Positions 52,954 through 58,595 of a stretch of DNA of 64,000 nucleotides are shown here, piece by piece (position 1 is the first letter of the stretch; the number at the start of each line of letters is the position of its first letter). The notes below the pieces were generated by a model, which ran no database searches, was not told where the DNA came from, and saw nothing but the letters and a program-made list of their open reading frames with translations. A program made the translations under genes and the position numbers. This DNA is from Polyangiaceae bacterium (GTDB taxonomy: Bacteria; Myxococcota_A; Polyangia; Polyangiales; Polyangiaceae), in assembly GCA_023150915.1 (NCBI GenBank), contig JAKLKA010000011.1, forward strand, positions 1 through 64,000. The letters run 5' to 3'.

Positions 52954-53184
52954 GTGACGTTCGACCGCATCACCGTCGACCCGGCCAAGATGGGCGGCCA
53001 GCCTTGCATCCGCGGCATGCGGCTCACGGTGAAGCGGGTGCTCGAGGCGCTGGCCGTGTACCCGAATCCCGCCGAGCTCAAGCAGGAGTACCCCGAGCTC
53101 GAGGACGAGGACATCCGCCAGGCCCTGGCGTACGCGGCCACGCTGGTGCCGGGACAGCACACGGACGTTCCGGCCGCGTCGTGA
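52954..53184 (+). CDS. DUF433 antitoxin
   Basis: The 76-residue protein with motif FDRITVDPAKMGGQPCIRGM, then RLTVKRVLEAL and ELEDEDIRQALAYA, is a clear DUF433 member. It is a short helix-turn-helix protein acting as antitoxin to DUF5615 PIN-like toxins. GTG 52954 is chosen because family members begin three to five residues before R-I-T; an ATG at 52912 would put the palindrome inside the gene. Its stop overlaps the toxin start (GTGA). This is the only full-length DUF433 copy in the window. Confidence 0.88.
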   Translation: MTFDRITVDPAKMGGQPCIRGMRLTVKRVLEALAVYPNPAELKQEYPELEDEDIRQALAYAATLVPGQHTDVPAAS

Positions 53185-53424
53185 AGCTGCTCCTCGACCA
53201 GGGCCTGCCGCGCGGCGCGTGCCCGCTGCTCGCAGCCCAAGGGCACGACGTCCTTCACGTTGGTGGGATTGGCCTTGCCGCCGCGTCGCGCCGAAGCGTT
53301 CGCCGCGCTCCTGGCCAAAGTCATTGCCCAGTCGGCGATCGCTTTGAACGCGGGCGCGATGGTCACGGTCGGTCCTGACGGCGCGACCATCCGCGAACGA
53401 GGACTGCCGTTGCGGCGACCATGA
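53181..53424 (+). pseudogene. DUF5615 PIN-like toxin with internal deletion and frameshift
   Basis: From GTG 53181 it reads KLLLDQGLPRGACPLLAAQG and HDVLHVGGIGLA, the N-terminus of DUF5615 toxins including the first Asp. The other end, in another frame, reads RAEAFAALLAKVIAQSAIAL through MVTVGPDGATIRERGLPLRRP with stop at 53422-53424, the normal C-terminus. The middle, which holds the remaining acidic residues, is missing, so the toxin must be inactive. The stop still overlaps the next antitoxin start (ATGA). Confidence 0.8.
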
Positions 53425-53690
53425 AGACCGCGGCCACCATCGAGGTCACCGTCCCGGAGAACCGGAAGCTCGAGCTAGAGCTTCCGCCCGAGGTGCCGGC
53501 GGGGAAGGCGAAGCTCTTGGTGATGGTCGAGGAGCAGGTCGAAGGGCGCGAGCTACCCGCGGCCACGGTCGAGTCGGTCGACGGGCGGCTGCGACTCGTG
53601 CTTCCGGAGGGCGCAGACATCGACTGGGAGCAGGTCAGCCTGAAGCGCTCCCGGGATGAACGCACCAAGAAGCTGCTGGGGATGGGGTGA
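53421..53690 (+). CDS. Antitoxin-like protein, second intact copy
   Basis: The 89-residue protein has the same first 37 residues as the protein at 48148 (MKTAATIEVTVPENRKLELE, then VPAGKAKLLVMVEEQ) but a different C-terminus (LPEGADIDWEQVSLKRSRDE). The divergent end probably fits a different toxin. It starts inside the stop of the DUF5615 remnant and ends overlapping a PIN fragment (GTGA), so four cistrons from 52954 to 53690 and beyond are chained by 4-nt overlaps. Confidence 0.75.
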   Translation: MKTAATIEVTVPENRKLELELPPEVPAGKAKLLVMVEEQVEGRELPAATVESVDGRLRLVLPEGADIDWEQVSLKRSRDERTKKLLGMG

Positions 53691-53880
53691 ACGTTCGGGT
53701 CGCGTTCGATGCGTCGAGCCTGTTGCCCCTAGTTCTGCCCGGGCACCCGCGCTACGACTGGATGAAGCCCTGGGATGAGGCAGTGCGAGCCGGCCGCATT
53801 GCCGGGGTGGTCCTGGCGCACGCGCGTGCTGAGCTGTTCGCGACTGCGACAGCGATCCCGGAATCCGCATCGGAGGTTTA
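53687..53880 (+). pseudogene. N-terminal half of a PIN toxin
   Basis: GTG 53687 gives VRVAFDASSLLPLVLPGHPR (first acid) and AHARAELFATATAIP (second acid), then similarity ends abruptly near 53870. The frame continues to 53971 only through fused DUF433-type DNA read out of frame. The third and fourth PIN acids are lost, so there is no active RNase. Confidence 0.72.
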
Positions 53881-53888
53881 CTGTATCC

Positions 53889-54005
53889 GTGGCGTCCGAC
53901 CGCATCACCATCGACCCTGCCAAAATGGGTGGTCGGTCGAGAGGGTACCGCGGACGCGCGCTACCGCCTAACCCCCGCCCGGCGGTGGTAGGTCGCGCGG
54001 CGTGA
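53889..54005 (+). pseudogene. DUF433 antitoxin N-terminal fragment
   Basis: GTG 53889 gives VASDRITIDPAKMGG, the family start, then similarity stops and 23 unrelated residues follow to the stop at 54003-54005. It is joined directly to the PIN half, a second recombination scar between TA operons of two types. An imperfect inverted repeat (GCTACCGCC near 53960 with GGCGGTGGTAGG at 53981) follows it. Confidence 0.7.
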
Positions 54006-54111
54006 TAGCAAAAGGGCGCGCGAGCAGAAGCGGCACGCCGACGACGAGCCGGGCGCAAGCGAGAAGAAGAGACCGTTCCGCGTCTACCCGTCACCGCGTG
54101 GTTGCGGATTC

Positions 54112-55263
54112 ATGGTGAAGTACTACGACGGCCAAGGCGTTCGTCGGTCGCACCGAATCCCCGCTGACCTCGCGCCTGCAGTCACTTCGCTCGCGGACTC
54201 CGAAGCGCATGCTGACTCCTGGTACCATCGCGAGATCCTGGGGCGTGGTGCCGCGCCACCTCGCGACAGGGTTCGAACCGCGCTGCTCTCGCCCGAGATG
54301 ACCCTCGAGCAATTCGGCGCGTGTTGGACCTCAGGCGAGCTCGCGCGTCGGTTCCCGGACCACGTCGCGCTCAAGAAGACCGCGAACGACGACGCCAGCC
54401 GCTTCAGGAACTACGTCTATCCGGTCATCGGGACCGAACCAATGCGAAGGTTCGAGGGACGTCGCGGGGTAGAGCTGGTCGAGCAGGTGCTGAACTGCTT
54501 GCCACCGCTGGGGCCGACCTTCAGCCGCAGCTCACGCCGCCAGGTGATCCAGTCGGTGCACCGGTTGTTGACGTTGGCCGTGTATCCCGCGAAGGTCCTC
54601 AGCGCGAACCCGTTGCCGAGGGGGTTCGTGCCAAAGACCGGTGACGAGAAGGCGAAGGCCTATCTGTTCCCCGACGAGGACGCGAAGTTGATGGCCTGCG
54701 TCGCCGTGCCGCTTCCCGAGCGCCTGCTGTACGGAATCCTGGCCCGCGAAGGAATGCGCGTATCCGAGCTGCTGGATTTGACGTGGGCGGATCTCGACCT
54801 CGAGCGCGGGATGCTCTTCCTGGACCAGAACAAGACCGACGATGCACGGTCGTGGGCGCTGGACCCTGGCGTGGCAGAGGCCCTGCGCCGCTGGCGAGAT
54901 CGCTTCGCCGGGTCCGCGCGCCCCGAGAGATCGGTGCTGTCCCATCGGAAGTGGACCGTCGACCGCTTTGGCGTCGCAGGCCGCCTGCGCGACTACCTGA
55001 AGGAGGCCGGCGTCACCCGGGTCCAGCTCTTCGAGTCCAACGACAAGAGGGGTCCGCTTCGAGCGCATGATCTGAGGGCCAGCTTCGTCACCGTGAACTT
55101 GGCGCTCGGCAAGACCGAGGCCTGGATCACCGACCGGACCGGTCACCGTTCGTCGCAGATGATCTACCGGTACAAGCGCGCCGCGCGCACCCACGCCGAG
55201 CTGAACTTGGGCGGCTTCCTGCCTCTCCACGAGGCCATCCCCGAGCTCGCTCGAGCCGCATGA
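54112..55263 (+). CDS. int: Tyrosine recombinase (integrase)
   Basis: The 383-residue phage/ICE-type integrase has its catalytic set in place: Arg216 in EGMRVSELL, a Lys in DQNKTDDAR, His319 and Arg322 in RAHDLRASF, His345 in TGHRSSQ, and nucleophile Tyr354 in MIYRYKRA. An N-terminal arm-type region and a core-binding domain (about residues 60-165) precede. In-frame sequence before the ATG (RPFRVYPSPRGCGF) also reads like integrase N-terminus, so the true start may be upstream or a small shift may have occurred. It lies inside the tRNA-bounded element and should catalyse integration at tRNA-Lys. Confidence 0.92.
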   Translation: MVKYYDGQGVRRSHRIPADLAPAVTSLADSEAHADSWYHREILGRGAAPPRDRVRTALLSPEMTLEQFGACWTSGELARRFPDHVALKKTANDDASRFRNYVYPVIGTEPMRRFEGRRGVELVEQVLNCLPPLGPTFSRSSRRQVIQSVHRLLTLAVYPAKVLSANPLPRGFVPKTGDEKAKAYLFPDEDAKLMACVAVPLPERLLYGILAREGMRVSELLDLTWADLDLERGMLFLDQNKTDDARSWALDPGVAEALRRWRDRFAGSARPERSVLSHRKWTVDRFGVAGRLRDYLKEAGVTRVQLFESNDKRGPLRAHDLRASFVTVNLALGKTEAWITDRTGHRSSQMIYRYKRAARTHAELNLGGFLPLHEAIPELARAA

Positions 55264-55421
55264 GCCGCCCCGCGTGCTCATACGCGAAGGTGTTCGGTGG
55301 CACGGTGGTCTCCGCGTCGCGAGCGGCCACCGTGTCACTGCGCCTTCGCAGCGGTTGTCTCGGCATTGTCTCGAGCTGTCTCGGCCTAGCGTTCGGTTCG
55401 CCGTTATCCGAAGCGATCTTC
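55264..55421. other. Spacer between integrase and tRNA-Lys
   Basis: 158 bases with no gene. It contains alternating TGTCTCGGC repeats (55352-55385, GTTGTCTCGGCATTGTCTCG then CTGTCTCGGC), about three copies in direct order. These could be arm-type integrase binding sites near the attachment core. Confidence 0.4.
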
Positions 55422-55422
55422 G

Positions 55423-55495
55423 TGGGTCATGAAGGACTTGAACCTTCAGCCAACGGATTAAGAGTCCGCTGCTCTACCAATTGAGCTAATGACCC
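55423..55495 (-). tRNA. tRNA-Lys (CTT)
   Basis: A 73-nt cloverleaf on the minus strand has acceptor GGGTCAT/ATGACCC, D arm TAGCTCAATTGGTAGAGC, anticodon stem GCGGA/TCCGT with loop CTCTTAA (anticodon CTT) and T arm with GTTCAAGTC. CCA is not encoded. The 3' 37 bases form the right copy of the 38-bp repeat, so this is the integration target kept intact by the element. Confidence 0.95.
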
Positions 55496-55583
55496 ATCCT
55501 GGTCGCGTTTCCGCGTTCAGGGAGGCCCGCTATTACCACGGTGGTTTTCTGCGTCAAGCGGAGGATTTCACGCTCGCGTCGGG

Positions 55584-55657
55584 CGCGCCCCGTAGGATTC
55601 GAACCTACGACCGTCGGATCCGAAGTCCGAAGCTCTATCCAGCTGAGCTAGGGGCGC
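55584..55657 (-). tRNA. tRNA-Arg (TCG)
   Basis: A 74-nt cloverleaf on the minus strand has acceptor GCGCCCC/GGGGCGC, anticodon stem TCGGA/TCCGA with loop CTTCGGA (anticodon TCG) and T-loop GTTCGAATC. CCA is not encoded. It lies 88 bp upstream of tRNA-Lys on the same strand, so they may be one transcript. Confidence 0.95.
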
Positions 55658-55767
55658 TCTGAGGCGCCCTTCATCCCGCGCCCGGCGCCGCTCGTCAAGT
55701 CCGCCGCAGCTCGTCGAGCCCGGCGCCTCTCGTCAAGCCTGGCGCGTTGTTCTAGCGTCCCGGGCGC

Positions 55768-57417
55768 ATGCCCAGCGCCTCGGTGCCCCCGCCCGCGGAG
55801 GCGATTCAGCCCGAGCGCGTGGTCGACCCCGATGGGTGGCTGGTGGTCGTGTCGTGGGCGGTGGTGGTGCTGTCGGCTGCGCAGATCGTGCTCCTCTCGT
55901 TCGGGCGCGACCAGGGGATCTACGCCACGGTGGCCGACGGGATCCTGCGGGGGCAGATGCCGTACCGCGACGTCTGGGATTTCAAGCCACCGGGGATCTT
56001 CCTGGTGTACGCGCTGGCGCAGGCGGCGTTCGGCAAGACCATGCTCGCCGTGCGCCTGGTCGAGGTGGCCGGCCTGGTCGGCATGGTGTTCGGCTTCATG
56101 CGTCTGACCGAGACGTTCTTCGGCGTCCGGCGCGTGGGCGTGGTCGGCGGCGCGGTGGCGGCGCTGATCCACGCGCAGCTCGAGTTCTGGCACAGCGGGC
56201 AGCCCGAGACGTTCGGCGGGTTCTTGACGGTCTGGGCCCTGGTGCTCACCGCCAGCGAGGGCAAGCGCAGCCGCCGGCTGTGGCGGTGGCTGGCCGTCGG
56301 TGCGCTGTTCGGCGGCGCGTTCTTGCTCAAGCCCCCACTCGGGGGCGGCGCGCTGGCCTGCGCGGCGTTCCTGGCCCGCGATCAGTGGGCGCGCGAGGCG
56401 AAGTGGCGCGCCGCGGTGCTGCCCTTCGTGGTGGTGGGGCTCGGAAGCCTGCTGCCTCTCGTGCTGTGCGGCCTGTGGTTCAAGTCACGCGGCGCGTGGG
56501 ACGCGCTCTCGTGGACGCTGTTCGAGTTCACGCCCGGCTACACCAAGCTCGGGTGGACCAACCGCAGCGCACCCGAGATGTTCTACTGGGGGCTGGAAGA
56601 GCTGTTCTTCCGCTTCTCGGCCGTGGGGGCCTTCGGCTTCATCGCTGCCATCGTGATCCGGCCGATGCACGAGCACGAGCGGCGTGGCGTGTTCCTGGTG
56701 CTGGGCGTGATGGCGATTCACCTGGCGGGCATCGCCATGCAGGGCAAGTTCTTCCAGTACCACTACGCCGCAACCCTGCCGCTTCTGGCGCTCTTGGGTG
56801 GGCTGGGGCTGTACAAGCTGTGGCGGCGCACGCTGGCGGCGGGGCTCAGCGGCGTCTTGGCCTTCGTGGGGTTCGTGCTGGTGGCCGGCAGCATGCGGAT
56901 CGCCGTGCGCGATCTGGGCAGCTTCTGGGATCGCGCGGTGCTGCGCACCGGCTACCTGCTGCGCACCGGTCCGATCCGCTCGCGCGAGCTGCTCGACAAA
57001 GAGCTGTATCGCGTCGCGGACTACAACCTGGACGCGAACCGTTTGGTGGCGCTCGAGGTGGCGCGGCGCACACCGCCGGGCGCGAAGATCTTCGTGTGGG
57101 GGTTCGAGCCCGGCATCTACTGGATGGCCGATCGGCCGCCGGCCACGCGCTACGTCTACGACGTGGCGCAGCGGGTGTCGTGGGGGCGCGAGCGCGCACA
57201 GCGCGAGCTGATGGCCGACCTGGCGAAGAACCCGCCGGCGCTGGTGGTGGTGCAGCACGGCGACCGCTTCAGCTGGGTCACCGGCGACGACTTCGACTCG
57301 GCCGAGGCGCTGCCGCACTTCCACGATCTGGCACGCCTGGTCGAGCGCGACTTCCGGCTCGTGACCACCATCGAGGACTTCGACGTGTACGAGCGTCGGC
57401 CTGCGCCGGGGGGCTGA
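55768..57417 (+). CDS. GT-C/GT39-like membrane glycosyltransferase
   Basis: The 549-residue polytopic protein has about ten hydrophobic helices and an extracytoplasmic C-terminal domain of about 140 residues. The first loop reads FGRDQGIYATVADGILRGQ, then PYRDVWDFKPPGIF, a well-known signature of bacterial GT39/PMT-like proteins (acidic Asp, then a W-D-x-K-P-P-G turn). It would transfer a sugar from a polyprenyl phosphate to an unknown acceptor. The gene starts the chromosomal segment right of the tRNA genes. Confidence 0.85.
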   Translation: MPSASVPPPAEAIQPERVVDPDGWLVVVSWAVVVLSAAQIVLLSFGRDQGIYATVADGILRGQMPYRDVWDFKPPGIFLVYALAQAAFGKTMLAVRLVEVAGLVGMVFGFMRLTETFFGVRRVGVVGGAVAALIHAQLEFWHSGQPETFGGFLTVWALVLTASEGKRSRRLWRWLAVGALFGGAFLLKPPLGGGALACAAFLARDQWAREAKWRAAVLPFVVVGLGSLLPLVLCGLWFKSRGAWDALSWTLFEFTPGYTKLGWTNRSAPEMFYWGLEELFFRFSAVGAFGFIAAIVIRPMHEHERRGVFLVLGVMAIHLAGIAMQGKFFQYHYAATLPLLALLGGLGLYKLWRRTLAAGLSGVLAFVGFVLVAGSMRIAVRDLGSFWDRAVLRTGYLLRTGPIRSRELLDKELYRVADYNLDANRLVALEVARRTPPGAKIFVWGFEPGIYWMADRPPATRYVYDVAQRVSWGRERAQRELMADLAKNPPALVVVQHGDRFSWVTGDDFDSAEALPHFHDLARLVERDFRLVTTIEDFDVYERRPAPGG

Positions 57418-57444
57418 CCGAACCCCGCCCTCGCCCCGCAGGTG

Positions 57445-57834
57445 CTAGCCCGCGTACTTCCGGGCGAGCTCGAAGCGCGAGCGCACGCCGGCCTTGCGCA
57501 GCACCGAGGCGACCTGGTTGGCCACCGTGCGCACCGCCACCCCACGGCTGAGGGCGATCTCGCGATTGCTCAGCCCCGCGAGCAGGCCGGCGGCGATGGC
57601 CTGCTCGGTGGTCGTGAGGCTCTCGGGCAGCGCCGGCACCGCTGCCGGGTACGAGAGCACCAGAAATTCCGCTTCGCCCACCGTGAAACTGGCGGCCCGC
57701 AGCCCACTCGGCGGTGGCAGGCTCGAGTCCTCTGCCTCTGCCTCTGCCCCAGCCCCAGCCGCCGCCTCTGTGACCGCCTCTGTGACCGCCTCTGCGACCG
57801 CCGCCGCGCCCACGCCCCGAATCGTTCCCCGCAT
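57445..57834 (-). CDS. LuxR-type regulator with Ala/Glu repeat
   Basis: The 129-residue protein ends in a LuxR-type helix-turn-helix domain (TEQAIAAGLLAGLSNREIAL, then RTVANQVASVLRKAGVRSR), about residues 70-125. It is preceded by a short N-terminal region with AVTEAVTEAAAGAGAEAEAE coded by 12-bp tandem repeats (57726-57806). No receiver or ligand domain is present, so control is probably through expression or a partner. The second LuxR gene lies 41 bp upstream on the same strand. Confidence 0.82.
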   Translation of the reverse strand: MRGTIRGVGAAAVAEAVTEAVTEAAAGAGAEAEAEDSSLPPPSGLRAASFTVGEAEFLVLSYPAAVPALPESLTTTEQAIAAGLLAGLSNREIALSRGVAVRTVANQVASVLRKAGVRSRFELARKYAG

Positions 57835-57875
57835 AATCTGTCAGGCTAGGGGCGGGGGCAGGGCACGGACAATGG

Positions 57876-58490
57876 TCATTTCTTCTCGGTCGGCTTCCCG
57901 GACCGAGCGTTCGGCGCGGCGCGGGTGCGCGGCTTGCGGGTTGTCCGCGACGGCGGCGGAGAAGAGGGATCGGCGTGCGCGCCCGGTTCGGCGTGCGCGC
58001 CCGGTTTGGCGTGCGCGCCCGGTTTGGCGTGCGCGCCCGGTTCGGCGTGCGCGCCAGGCTCGGAGGCCCCGCCGACCGGCCCCGCCGCGCTGCCCAGGAC
58101 CGCGACCAGCTCGGCCTGATTCTCGAGCCCGAGCTTGAAGAGCGCGCGCTGCAATGATTTCGCGACGGTGGAGATGCTGACGCCCAGGGCCGGCGCGATG
58201 TCCTTGAGCTGCGCGCCGCGCACGCGGTGTTGAACGGCCGCAAGCTCGCGCGGGGTGAGCGGGGCCACGCCGGCCTGCGTGGGGTTCTCGGTGCGGCGGG
58301 CCACGATGAATCGGCGGCCGTCCCGGTCGAAGCGGCTCACGACCCGCACGCGCCCCGCGATCAGGTCATTCCAGGCCGCTTCCGACGAGCTGCCTTGTCC
58401 CTTGCGCACGCGCGAGCGCTGACGGTCCACGGCGTACGCCACGTCACCGATCCACTCGCCTTCCGGCCCCGCAGGCCCCTCGCGCACCAT
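57876..58490 (-). CDS. LuxR-type regulator with repetitive C-terminal tail
   Basis: The 204-residue protein has about 70 N-terminal residues (WNDLIAGRVRVVSRFDRDGR) and a LuxR-type helix-turn-helix (LTPRELAAVQHRVRGAQLKD, then VSISTVAKSLQRALFKLGL), about residues 78-130. An unstructured tail follows with five GAHA(E/K)P units and a basic end. The tail unit is coded by 18-bp tandem repeats. It is paired with the shorter LuxR protein downstream; the two share only the HTH. The target is unknown, possibly the flanking glycosyltransferase genes. Confidence 0.8.
   Translation of the reverse strand: MVREGPAGPEGEWIGDVAYAVDRQRSRVRKGQGSSSEAAWNDLIAGRVRVVSRFDRDGRRFIVARRTENPTQAGVAPLTPRELAAVQHRVRGAQLKDIAPALGVSISTVAKSLQRALFKLGLENQAELVAVLGSAAGPVGGASEPGAHAEPGAHAKPGAHAKPGAHAEPGAHADPSSPPPSRTTRKPRTRAAPNARSGKPTEKK
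57971..58060. repeat. 18-bp tandem repeat, five units
   Basis: Five consecutive units of CGGCGTGCGCGCCCGGTT (first base C or T, last unit diverged) lie inside the LuxR gene and code the repeated Pro-Gly-Ala-His-Ala-(Lys/Glu) tail. Because 18 is a multiple of 3, gain or loss of units keeps the frame. Confidence 0.9.
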
Positions 58491-58595
58491 GCTCCCCCCC
58501 CTCGGATATCAGCTGGGGGCCGACGCATTCCATGGTCATTTTTTCAACGAGCGAGCGAGGTCACCCGTTTGGGTGAGGCCCGTGGGGGTGGGCGC

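Larger units (their letters stand above)
48148..53523 (+). repeat. Dispersed antitoxin 5' repeat, three copies of about 105 bp
   Basis: Copies lie at 48148-48250, 52005-52100 and 53421-53523, each starting ATGAAGACCGCGGCCACCAT and running to GTGCCGGCGGG(C/G)AAGGC. The first two also share about 18 bases upstream (GCGTGCGACACTTGGAG). Identity drops sharply after the block, where the proteins diverge. It is a homology patch on which recombination can act. The coordinates of this entry span all copies. Confidence 0.8.
52789..55459. mobile_element. Mini integrative element at tRNA-Lys carrying TA modules
   Basis: The segment is bounded by a 38-bp perfect direct repeat, with the intact tRNA-Lys on the right. 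It contains a tyrosine recombinase (54112-55263) ending 159 bp from the tRNA and, as the only other recognisable genes, two toxin-antitoxin modules and TA fragments (52954-54005). Unit length is 2633 bp. No replication, excisionase or transfer gene is visible, so it may be a minimal or decayed element. Confidence 0.75.
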
